From NCBI RefSeq assembly GCF_900460065.1, contig NZ_UAVD01000038.1, positions 124,001 through 188,000 on the forward strand: 64,000 bases of DNA, given 5' to 3'. The translations under genes and the position numbers were made by a program. Below are positions 48,761 through 56,797 of this stretch, piece after piece (the first letter of the stretch is position 1; every line of letters begins with the position of its first letter). The DNA comes from Streptomyces griseus (GTDB lineage: Bacteria; Actinomycetota; Actinomycetes; Streptomycetales; Streptomycetaceae). The notes beneath the pieces are model-generated. The model had not been told where the DNA came from and did no database searches. It saw only the letters and a list, made by a program, of their open reading frames with translations.

Positions 48761-50221
48761 TCAGCTGTCCAGCAGGCGGGCCATCCACTCCTCGACGCCG
48801 TCGACCGTGCGGGGCAGCGCGCCGGAGAGCAGCTTCGCCCCGTCCGCGGTGATCACCAGGTCGTCCTCGATCCGCACGCCCATGCCGCGCAGCTCGGGCG
48901 GCAGTGTCTCGTCGTCCGGCTGGAGGTAGAGCCCGGGCTCGACGGTGAGGACATGGCCCTCTTCCAGGACGCCGTCGAGATAGGTCTCCGCGCGGGCCCG
49001 TGCGCAGTCGTGCACGTCGATGCCGAGCATGTGCCCGCTGCTGCACAGGGTGTAGCGGCGGTACAGGCCGCTGTCGTCGGCGAGCGCCTCCTCGGGCGGA
49101 ACGGGCAGGATGCCCCAGGCGTGCAGCCCTTCGGCGATGACCCGCATCGCCTCGCGGTGGAAGTCCCGGAACCGGGCCCCGGGGCGCAGGACGCCGATGG
49201 CGGCCTCCTGGGCGGCCAGCACCAGTTCGTAGACGTCGCGTTGGGCCGGTGAGAAGCGGCCCGACAGCGGGAGGGTGCGGGTGATGTCGGCGGTGTAGAG
49301 GGTGTCGGTCTCCACCCCCGCGTCGAGCAGGAGCAGTTGGGAGGGGTCGAGCGGTCCGTCGTTGCGGATCCAGTGCAGGACGCAGGCGTGCGCGCCCGCC
49401 GCCGCGATGGTCTCGTACCCGGTGCCGTTGCCCTCGCTCCGGGCGCGCAGCTGGAACACGCCCTCGATCCACCGTTCGCCCCGGGGGTGGCGCAGGGCGT
49501 CGGGCAGGGCGCGGACGGAGTCCTCGAAGCCCGCCGCGGTGTGGTCGACGGCCAGTTGGAGCTGGCCGACCTCCCAGGCGTCCTTGCGCAGCCGGAGTTC
49601 GGCGAGCGCGGCGTCCAACTCGGCGTCCCCCGCGGGGGTGTGGGCCCCGGCGGCCAGCAGGCCGTCCACCCGGGCGTCGACGCCGGCGAGCAGCCGGGTC
49701 GGCGGCTGCGGGCCGGCGAGGAGCTTGGCCAGGTCGTCGAGGTGAACGCAGCGCAGCCCGGTCAGCGCCGCCGTCTCGTCCAGGTCGGGGCGGCGGCCGA
49801 CCCAGAACTCGCCGTAGCGGCGGTCGCGGTAGAAGTCGCTGGTGTTCCGGGAGGAGCGGGGGCGGACGTGGAGCACCGCCTCGTGCCCCTCGGGTCCCGA
49901 GGGTTCGAGGACCAGGACGTGGTCGGGCTGCTCCTCCCCGGTCAGTCCGGTCAGCCAGGCGTAGGCGCTGTGCGGCCGGAAGCGGTGGTCGGTGTCGTTC
50001 GAGCGGACCTTGAGCGTCCCGGCGGGTATGGCGAGCCGCTCGCCCGGGAAGCGGGCCGACAGCCGCTCCAGGCGGTCCGGCAGCAGGGCGCGGCCGGGGA
50101 CCTGGGCGCCGGCGGGCAGGGGGGACGGCGCCCAGTCGGCCGCCATGAAGGCTTCCAGGGCGGCCGGAACGGGCAGATCGTGGCTGCCGGTGTGGACCTG
50201 GGCCGGGGGCTTTGCGGTCAT
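48761..50221 (-). CDS. pepP: M24 family aminopeptidase P / Xaa-Pro peptidase
   Basis: A 486-aa metallopeptidase of creatinase fold, predicted to remove residues before proline, hence suited to collagen peptides. The N-terminal aminopeptidase P domain covers about 45-190 (VRSNDTDHRFRPHSAYAWLT). The catalytic domain has metal ligands in LLLLDAGVETDTLYTADITR (two Asp), SSGHMLGIDVHDCARA (His), VLTVEPGLYLQPDDE (Glu) and GMGVRIEDDLVIT (Glu). GAAGGAG precedes the ATG at 50221. It is divergent from the peptide transporter operon; the operator copy at 50379-50392 lies in the gap. Confidence 0.92.
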   Translation of the reverse strand: MTAKPPAQVHTGSHDLPVPAALEAFMAADWAPSPLPAGAQVPGRALLPDRLERLSARFPGERLAIPAGTLKVRSNDTDHRFRPHSAYAWLTGLTGEEQPDHVLVLEPSGPEGHEAVLHVRPRSSRNTSDFYRDRRYGEFWVGRRPDLDETAALTGLRCVHLDDLAKLLAGPQPPTRLLAGVDARVDGLLAAGAHTPAGDAELDAALAELRLRKDAWEVGQLQLAVDHTAAGFEDSVRALPDALRHPRGERWIEGVFQLRARSEGNGTGYETIAAAGAHACVLHWIRNDGPLDPSQLLLLDAGVETDTLYTADITRTLPLSGRFSPAQRDVYELVLAAQEAAIGVLRPGARFRDFHREAMRVIAEGLHAWGILPVPPEEALADDSGLYRRYTLCSSGHMLGIDVHDCARARAETYLDGVLEEGHVLTVEPGLYLQPDDETLPPELRGMGVRIEDDLVITADGAKLLSGALPRTVDGVEEWMARLLDS

Positions 50222-50378
50222 GGGTCTCCTTCGCGGGTGGATCGAGGGTGGGTGGAGGATGCCGTAGCGGCGGTCGGGTGAGCGCTCGTCACCGCCGGTC
50301 CCGGCGGCGCCCGCGGACCGCCGGGCGGCGCGCACCACGGGGACACGTTTCGGTAACGGGATGACGCACCGCTTGGCT

Positions 50379-50392
50379 GTGCAATTTCACAT
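50379..50392. promoter_or_regulatory. Shared operator between pepP and peptide transporter
   Basis: GTGCAATTTCACAT differs from the consensus GTGCAATGTCACAT at one base. It is in the 423-nt divergent gap (50222-50644), which otherwise holds only GC-rich leader sequence and no gene. Confidence 0.65.
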
Positions 50393-50644
50393 TACTATGT
50401 TACGGGTCACACCACACGGATGCGGGCGCATTTTCCGGCCCCCTCCGCTTCGCGTTCCGCAAGCAGTAGCCCTCCGGGCCGCTCGGCCGCCCGGACCACC
50501 GGGCCCCTCGGGGCCGCTCCTTCGCCTTTGGCCTGTTCCGTGCTCGTCCTTTGGCCGGAACCTCTTCCCCGGCCCGTTCCCGCATCCGTCCTCCCGGCCC
50601 GTTCCCACGCCCGCCGCGACCCTTCCCGTACGAGGAGTGCACCC

Positions 50645-52390
50645 ATGTCCCGTCGCACCCGGATGCTGTCCGCATCCCTGAGCACCTCGCTCGCCCTGGC
50701 CCTGCTGGGCGCCTGCACCGCACAGGGAGGTGGCGACCGCGACCCGGACGGGCGACAGCCCGGCGTGGCGACCGGCACCGTCATCGGCGGCACCCCGAAG
50801 CGGGGCGGCACCCTGACCGTGCTGTCCAACCAGGACTTCGCCCACCTGGACCCGGCCCGCAACTGGGTCATGCCGACGATGGACTTCGGCACCCGGCTCA
50901 TCTACCGCACCCTGACCACCTTCCGCGCCGAACCCGGGAAGAAGGGCAGCGAGATCGTCCCCGACCTCGCGACCGACCTCGGCAGATCCTCCGACGGCGG
51001 GCGCACCTGGACCTTCACCCTCAAGCCCGGCCTCGTCTACGAGGACGGCACCCCGATCCGGGCCCGCGACATCAAGTACAACGTCGAGCGGTCCTTCGCC
51101 CCCGACCTCGCCGGCGGGCCCGACTACGCCCAGCGCTATCTGGCCGACACCGAGGGGTACGCCGGCCCGCTGGACGGCAAGCACCTCGACTCGATCCGTA
51201 CCCCCGACGACCGGACCATCGTCTTCTCGCTGCGCAGGCCCGTCGCCGAGTTCTCCTACACGGTCACGCTGCCGACCTTCTCGCCCGTGCCCGCGTCCCG
51301 CGAGAAGGGCGTCCAGTACGACCTGCGCCCGTTCTCCTCCGGCCCGTACCGCGTCGAGAGCTACGCGCGCGGCAAGAAGCTGGTGCTGGTCCGCAACACC
51401 CACTGGGACGCGGCGACCGACCCGGTGCGCAAGGCCTACCCCGACCGCATCGTCGTGATCCAGGGGCTCAAGGGCGGCCAGATCGACGACCGGATCATCG
51501 AGAGCGCGGGCGTCGACGCCTCCGCGGTCGAGTGGTCCGACCTCCAGCCCTCCAGCGTCGCCAAGGTCCTGCCGAAGCCCGGGATCCGGCAGCGGCTCTC
51601 CGCCGAACGCACCGGCTGTACGGACATGCTCGCGCTGAACACCTCCCGCGCGCCGTTCGACGACCCGAAGCTCCGCCTCGCGATGCAGTACGCCGTCGAC
51701 AAGGAGGCCCAGGTGACCGCCAACGGCGGCCCGGCCCTCAACGACGTCGCCACCGCCTATCTGCCGCCGTCCCTCACGGGCGGCCGGGCCGCCGCCCCGG
51801 TCCACGACGGACCGGCCACCGGCGATGTGAAGAAGGCCGAGAAGCTCCTCGCCGAGGCGGGCAGGGCCGGCGGATTCGACACGACGATCACCGTGTCCAC
51901 CGGGGACAAGACCCGCGCCGAGGCGCTCCAGCAGAGCCTGTCCCGGGTCGGCATACGGCTGCGGATCGAGACCGTCGACCCCTCCGTCTACTACGACACC
52001 ATCGGGGACACCGCGGGCGCCCCCGACATGGCCATCAGCGGCTGGTGCCCGGACTACCCGTCCGCCGCCACCTTCCTGCCGTTCGTCTTCGACGGCCGCA
52101 CCATCAAGCCGAAGGGCAACCAGGGCAACGTCTCCCAGTTCCGCGACAAGGCCGTCGAGCGCCGTATGGACGAGATCGCCGCGATGGCCGACGCCACCGC
52201 CGCCAACAAGGCGTGGACCGCGCTCGACCGCGAGATCCAGCGCACCTCCCCGGCCGTCCCGCTCCTGTGGGAGCGCAAGCCGCTGCTCGTCGGCGACAAC
52301 ATCGCCGGAGCCTTCGGACACCCCTCCTGGACCGGGCAGTTCGACTTCGCCGCGATCGGACTCAAGGACCCGTCCCGAAGCCGGGGCTGA
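50645..52390 (+). CDS. Oligopeptide ABC transporter substrate-binding lipoprotein
   Basis: A 581-aa family 5 extracellular solute-binding protein. Lipoprotein signal with lipobox LLGACTAQ (Cys near 23), then RGGTLTVLSNQDFAHLDPAR at the mature N-terminus, the family signature stretch KPGLVYEDGTPIRARDIKYN, and AISGWCPDYPSAATFL late. It binds peptides at the cell surface and passes them to the membrane subunits that follow 20 nt downstream. Context indicates collagen or hydroxyproline-containing peptides. ATG at 50645 follows AGGAG. Confidence 0.92.
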   Translation: MSRRTRMLSASLSTSLALALLGACTAQGGGDRDPDGRQPGVATGTVIGGTPKRGGTLTVLSNQDFAHLDPARNWVMPTMDFGTRLIYRTLTTFRAEPGKKGSEIVPDLATDLGRSSDGGRTWTFTLKPGLVYEDGTPIRARDIKYNVERSFAPDLAGGPDYAQRYLADTEGYAGPLDGKHLDSIRTPDDRTIVFSLRRPVAEFSYTVTLPTFSPVPASREKGVQYDLRPFSSGPYRVESYARGKKLVLVRNTHWDAATDPVRKAYPDRIVVIQGLKGGQIDDRIIESAGVDASAVEWSDLQPSSVAKVLPKPGIRQRLSAERTGCTDMLALNTSRAPFDDPKLRLAMQYAVDKEAQVTANGGPALNDVATAYLPPSLTGGRAAAPVHDGPATGDVKKAEKLLAEAGRAGGFDTTITVSTGDKTRAEALQQSLSRVGIRLRIETVDPSVYYDTIGDTAGAPDMAISGWCPDYPSAATFLPFVFDGRTIKPKGNQGNVSQFRDKAVERRMDEIAAMADATAANKAWTALDREIQRTSPAVPLLWERKPLLVGDNIAGAFGHPSWTGQFDFAAIGLKDPSRSRG

Positions 52391-52410
52391 GAGGGCGAGG
52401 ACACCTTCCC

Positions 52411-53382
52411 ATGAACACCGTCACCGCCCCGGCCACCGGACCGGGCGACGCCCCGGCCGCCGGCGGACCCGGCTCACCCGCCCCGCCCGACGCCCCCTGG
52501 CGGACCACCTGGCGCCGCCTGTGGGGCGACCGGGGCAGTCGGACCGCCCTGATCGCCGCCGTCCTGCTGATCCTGGTCGCCCTCACCGCACCCCTGCTCA
52601 GCCGGCTGGGCGGCTGGTCGCCCACCGCCTTCGACGCCGACGCCATCGACCCCTACCTCGGCGGCCTGCCCCACGGCCCCCTCGGCGGCATCAGCGCCGA
52701 ACACTGGCTCGGCGTCGAACCGGTCACCGGCCGCGACCTCTTCGCCCGCGTCGTCCACGGCGCCCAGGTCTCCCTGCTGATCGCCTTCGCCGCCACCGCG
52801 ATCGTCGTCGTCACCGGCACCGCCGCGGGCATCGCCGCCGGATACTTCGGCGGTCGCGTCGACACCGTACTGAGCCGGCTGATGGACCTCACCATGTCCT
52901 TCCCCTCGCTCATCTTCATGATCGCGATGATGTCCGTGGCCCAGGACGTCAACCGGGTCGTCCTGATGACCGTCGTCATCGGCGTCTTCGGCTGGCCCGG
53001 CATCGCCCGCGTGGTGCGCGCCGAGGCGCTCTCCCTGCGCCACCGCGAGTTCGTCGAGGCCGCCCGCGCCTGCGGCAGCGGACCCTGGCGCATCCTCACC
53101 CGGCAGGTGCTGCCCAACATCTCCGGACCCGTCATCGCGTACACCACGCTGCTGATCCCCGGAATGATCAGCACGGAGGCGGCGCTCAGCTTCCTCGGGG
53201 TGGGCGTGCGCCCACCCACCCCCTCCTGGGGCCAGATGATCGCCGAGGCCGTCGCCTACTACGAGACGGACCCCCTGTACTTCGTCGTCCCCAGCGTCTT
53301 CCTCTTCGTCGCCGTCCTCGCCTTCACGGTCCTCGGTGACGCGCTGCGCGACATCCTCGACCCCCAGGGAGGCCGCCCGTGA
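52411..53382 (+). CDS. Oligopeptide ABC transporter permease (DppC-like)
   Basis: A 323-aa inner-membrane permease. Pro/Ala-rich cytosolic N-terminus of about 30 residues, first helix TALIAAVLLILVALTAPLL, then a conserved segment HWLGVEPVTGRDLFARVVHG, and the EAA loop EFVEAARACGSGPWRILTRQ that docks with the ATPases. Unlike the more frequent order, the C-type permease comes before the B-type. The gene overlaps the next by 4 nt. Confidence 0.92.
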   Translation: MNTVTAPATGPGDAPAAGGPGSPAPPDAPWRTTWRRLWGDRGSRTALIAAVLLILVALTAPLLSRLGGWSPTAFDADAIDPYLGGLPHGPLGGISAEHWLGVEPVTGRDLFARVVHGAQVSLLIAFAATAIVVVTGTAAGIAAGYFGGRVDTVLSRLMDLTMSFPSLIFMIAMMSVAQDVNRVVLMTVVIGVFGWPGIARVVRAEALSLRHREFVEAARACGSGPWRILTRQVLPNISGPVIAYTTLLIPGMISTEAALSFLGVGVRPPTPSWGQMIAEAVAYYETDPLYFVVPSVFLFVAVLAFTVLGDALRDILDPQGGRP

Positions 53383-54365
53383 TCGCCTACCTGGTCCGCA
53401 GGCTCCTCGGCGTGGCCGGCGTCCTGCTCGCCATCTGCGCCGTCACCTTCGTCATCTTCTACCTGCTCCCCGCCGACCCCGCCGCGGCGGCCTGCGGCAA
53501 GACGTGCAGCCCCGAACGGCTCGCGGAAGTACGCCGCTTCATGGGCCTCGACCAGCCGTTGTGGCGGCAGTTCGGCGACTACCTCACCGGGATCTTCGCC
53601 GGCCGCGAGCTCGGCAGCGGCCCCCACGCGATCCCGTGCGGATTCCCCTGCCTCGGCTACTCCTACGAGAACGCCCTGCCGGTGTGGGACCTGCTGATGG
53701 ACCGCCTGCCCGTCTCCGTCTCCCTGGCCTTCGGCGCCGCCTGCCTGTGGCTGGTGCTCGGGCTGGGCGCCGGGGTGACCGCGGCCCTGCGCAAGGGCGG
53801 ACTCCTCGACCGCACCCTGATGGTCGGCGCGGTCGCCACGGCCTCCCTGCCCGTCTACTTCACCGCCGTGATGCTCCTGTACGGCCTGGTCCGGCTCACC
53901 GGGCTGCTGCCCTACCCCGCCTACGTCCCGCTCACCGACGACCCCCTCGCCTGGGCGGCCAACCTGCTGCTGCCCTGGATCGCCCTGGCCCTGCTCTACG
54001 CCGCCATGTACGCCCGCCAGAGCCGCAGTTCGATGATCGAGACGATGGCGCAGCCGTACATCAGGACCGCCCGGGCCAAGGGCCTGCCCGCCCGGACCGT
54101 CGTGGTCAAACACGGCCTGCGGTCCGCGATGATGCCGGTCCTCACCCTCTTCGGCATGGACCTCGGCGCCCTGCTGGCCGGAGCGGTCATCACCGAGTCC
54201 ATCTTCGGCATCCCCGGCGTCGGCCGGCTGTTCTTCGACGCCCTGCAACGCTCCGACCAGCCCGTGGTGCTCGGCGTCACCCTGCTCGCCGCCTTCTTCA
54301 TCGTGGCGGCCAACGTCGTCATCGACCTCCTGTACGCCGTCGTCGACCCGAGGGTGAGGAACTGA
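53379..54365 (+). CDS. Oligopeptide ABC transporter permease (DppB-like)
   Basis: A 328-aa permease. N-terminus YLVRRLLGVAGVLLAICAVT matches the DppB family, followed by an extracytoplasmic loop of about 60 residues with four Cys (AACGKTCS, PCGFPCLG) that could form disulphides. The coupling loop is YIRTARAKGLPARTVVVKHG. GTG start overlaps the preceding stop (GTGA). Confidence 0.92.
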   Translation: MIAYLVRRLLGVAGVLLAICAVTFVIFYLLPADPAAAACGKTCSPERLAEVRRFMGLDQPLWRQFGDYLTGIFAGRELGSGPHAIPCGFPCLGYSYENALPVWDLLMDRLPVSVSLAFGAACLWLVLGLGAGVTAALRKGGLLDRTLMVGAVATASLPVYFTAVMLLYGLVRLTGLLPYPAYVPLTDDPLAWAANLLLPWIALALLYAAMYARQSRSSMIETMAQPYIRTARAKGLPARTVVVKHGLRSAMMPVLTLFGMDLGALLAGAVITESIFGIPGVGRLFFDALQRSDQPVVLGVTLLAAFFIVAANVVIDLLYAVVDPRVRN

Positions 54366-54366
54366 C

Positions 54367-55440
54367 GTGCCGCCCACCACCGAACCGGACCACCCCCTGC
54401 TGCGCGTCCGCGACCTGCGGGTCGCCTTCGACACCCCCGCCGGAACCGTCCAGGCCGTCGACGGGGTCTCCTTCACCGTCGAGGCCGGCCGCACGCTGGG
54501 GCTGGTCGGCGAGTCCGGCTCCGGCAAATCGGTCACCTCCCTCGCCGTGATGGGCCTGCACCGCCGGGCCCGGGTGAGCGGATCGATCACCCTCGCCGGA
54601 CAGGAGATCCTCGGTCTGACCGACCGCGGCTTCGGCCGGCTCCGAGGCCGCCGGATGGCCATGGTCTTCCAGGACCCGCTGTCCGCGCTGCACCCCGCGT
54701 ACACCGTCGGCGAACAGATCGCGGAGGCTCACCGCCACCACTTCGGCAGCGGCCGGCGGGCCGCCCGCAGACGGGCCGTGGAGATGCTCGGCGAGGTCGG
54801 CATCCCCGAACCGGCCCGCCGGGCGGGGGAGTACGCGCACCAGTTCTCCGGCGGCATGCGCCAGCGCGCCATGATCGCGATGGCCCTGGCCTGCGAACCC
54901 GAACTCCTCGTCGCCGACGAACCGACCACCGCGCTCGACGTCACCGTCCAGGCGCAGATCCTCGAACTCATCGCCCGGCTCCAGCGGGAACGCGGACTCG
55001 GCGTCCTGATGATCACCCACGACCTGGGCGTGGTGGCCCGCGTCGCCCACGAGGTGCTCGTCATGTACGGCGGGCGCGGCGCCGAACAGGCCCCGGTGGA
55101 CGAGCTGTTCCACAGCCCCGCACACCCCTACACCCGGGGCCTGCTGGACTCCCTGCCCCGACTGGACGACCCGGACGACGCACCGCTGCGCGCGATCCCC
55201 GGCTCCCCGCCGTCACCGGCCGAGCCGCGACCCGGCTGCCCCTTCGCACCGCGCTGCCCCCGGGCGGCCGATGCCACCGCCCCCGAACGGGCCCGCTGCG
55301 CCGGGGAGAGCCCCCGTCCCGCGGCCGTCCCCGGAGGGGGCCGGCTGGTCGCCTGCCACCTGCCCCTGTCGGCCGCCCCGACCGCCCCGCACGCCGGTCC
55401 GCCCGGCGGGGCCCCCGTACCGGCCGAGGAGGCCCGATGA
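54367..55440 (+). CDS. Oligopeptide ABC transporter ATP-binding protein (DppD-like)
   Basis: A 357-aa ATPase. Walker A GESGSGKSVTS near 45, Q-loop MVFQDPLSALHP, signature FSGGMRQRAMIAMALA, Walker B LLVADEPTTALDV, and the peptide-transporter C-terminal Cys motif CPFAPRCPRA followed by a distal Cys, which in this family can bind a 4Fe-4S cluster. A Pro-rich tail of about 25 residues extends past the family end. GTG start 1 nt after the permease stop. Confidence 0.93.
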   Translation: MPPTTEPDHPLLRVRDLRVAFDTPAGTVQAVDGVSFTVEAGRTLGLVGESGSGKSVTSLAVMGLHRRARVSGSITLAGQEILGLTDRGFGRLRGRRMAMVFQDPLSALHPAYTVGEQIAEAHRHHFGSGRRAARRRAVEMLGEVGIPEPARRAGEYAHQFSGGMRQRAMIAMALACEPELLVADEPTTALDVTVQAQILELIARLQRERGLGVLMITHDLGVVARVAHEVLVMYGGRGAEQAPVDELFHSPAHPYTRGLLDSLPRLDDPDDAPLRAIPGSPPSPAEPRPGCPFAPRCPRAADATAPERARCAGESPRPAAVPGGGRLVACHLPLSAAPTAPHAGPPGGAPVPAEEAR

Positions 55441-56468
55441 AACCCACGCTCTCCACGTCCCCGCTCCCGGAGGCTGCTTCCGCTGCGGGTGGCGCCGCGC
55501 CCCTGTTGTCCGTACGGGGTCTGGTGAAGACCTTCCCCGGCCGCCGCGTCCTGGGCCGCGCCGCCGCTCCGGTCCGCGCGGTGGACGGCGTCGATCTGGA
55601 GCTGGCCGAGGGGGAGACCCTGGGGCTCGTCGGGGAGTCCGGCTGCGGCAAGTCCACCACGGGCCGGATGCTGGTCCGGCTGCTGGAACCCACCGCGGGG
55701 ACCGTCGCCTTCGAGGGCCGTGACATCACGCATCTGTCCCAGCGCGAGCTGCGGCCCGTCCGCCGGCGCCTGCAGATCGTCTTCCAGGACCCCCACGCCT
55801 CGCTGAACCCCCGGCAGACCGTCGCCCGCATCATCTCCGAACCCCTGCTGGTGCAGGGGGCCACGGTCCGGGCGGCCCGGGACCGGGCCGCCGAACTGCT
55901 CGACCTGGTGGGTCTGGGATCCGAGCACCTGGACCGCCACCCGTACCAGTTCTCCGGCGGCCAGGCCCAGCGCATCGGCATCGCCCGCGCCCTGGCGACC
56001 GGCCCCCGCCTGATTGTCGCCGACGAGCCGGTCTCCGCGCTCGACGTGTCCGTGCAGGCCCAGGTGGTCAACCTGATGGAGCGGCTGGGCGACGAACTGG
56101 GAGTGTCGTTCCTCTTCATCGCCCACGACCTGTCCGTGGTGAAGCGGGTGTGCGACCGGGTGGCGGTGATGTATCTGGGCCGCGTCGTCGAGACCGGGGA
56201 CAAGCGCGAGCTGTACGACAGGCCGGCGCACCCCTATACCCGGGCGCTGCTCTCGGCGGTCCCGCTGCCCGACCCGGCGGCGGAGCGCCGCCGGGAGAGG
56301 ATCCTCCTGCTCGGCGACCCGCCCAGCCCGGCCTCACCGCCCAGCGGCTGCGGTTTCCATCCGCGCTGCCCCAAGGCCCAGGCCGTGTGCCGCACCGAAC
56401 GCCCGCTGCTCCGGGTCGTGGGCTCCGGCGCGCGTACGGCGGCCTGCCACTTCCCCGAAACGGGCTGA
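55437..56468 (+). CDS. Oligopeptide ABC transporter ATP-binding protein (DppF-like)
   Basis: A 343-aa ATPase partner. Walker A GESGCGKSTTGRML near 65, VFQDPHASLNPRQTV, signature FSGGQAQRIGIARALA, Walker B LIVADEPVSALDVSVQAQV, and the C-terminal CGFHPRCPKAQAVC motif. It overlaps the DppD-like gene by 4 nt and ends the five-gene transporter operon, followed by a hairpin at 56485. Confidence 0.93.
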   Translation: MKPTLSTSPLPEAASAAGGAAPLLSVRGLVKTFPGRRVLGRAAAPVRAVDGVDLELAEGETLGLVGESGCGKSTTGRMLVRLLEPTAGTVAFEGRDITHLSQRELRPVRRRLQIVFQDPHASLNPRQTVARIISEPLLVQGATVRAARDRAAELLDLVGLGSEHLDRHPYQFSGGQAQRIGIARALATGPRLIVADEPVSALDVSVQAQVVNLMERLGDELGVSFLFIAHDLSVVKRVCDRVAVMYLGRVVETGDKRELYDRPAHPYTRALLSAVPLPDPAAERRRERILLLGDPPSPASPPSGCGFHPRCPKAQAVCRTERPLLRVVGSGARTAACHFPETG

Positions 56469-56484
56469 GGGGCCAGGTGGCCCC

Positions 56485-56513
56485 CGGCGGTCCGGGACCC
56501 ACCCGGGCCGCCG
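56485..56513 (+). terminator. Terminator of peptide transporter operon
   Basis: 12-bp stem with one mismatch (CGGCGGTCCGGG / CCCGGGCCGCCG), 16 nt after the stop. Confidence 0.6.
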
Positions 56514-56628
56514 CTCTCCCGTGCACGGCGCCCGCCGGGCCGCCCCGGCCCCCTGGTCCGCCCCGGCCCGCCGGGTGCCGTTCACCGGAAAGTCGCAGGG
56601 GATTCGGTCAGGGGCCTTCCCTGTGATG

Positions 56629-56656
56629 TGTGACCTGTGCCATTGTACATGTCACA
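56629..56656. promoter_or_regulatory. Operator-like site upstream of collagenase
   Basis: TGTGAC at 56629-56634 and GTCACA at 56651-56656 form an inverted repeat. The right part ATGTCACA matches the second half of the GTGCAATGTCACAT consensus. It is 140 nt before the collagenase start. The match is weaker than at the other three promoters. Confidence 0.5.
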
Positions 56657-56797
56657 GGGCGTGGGCATGTCAATTCTGGACATGGACCCCATTCCGTCCG
56701 GCCGACAGCACGGCACGACAACACCCCCTGGCCCACGCCCCGTACATCCCATCGGTCACGCATCTGCGTGCCTCCGACCCCTCATGGGAGGAAAAAC

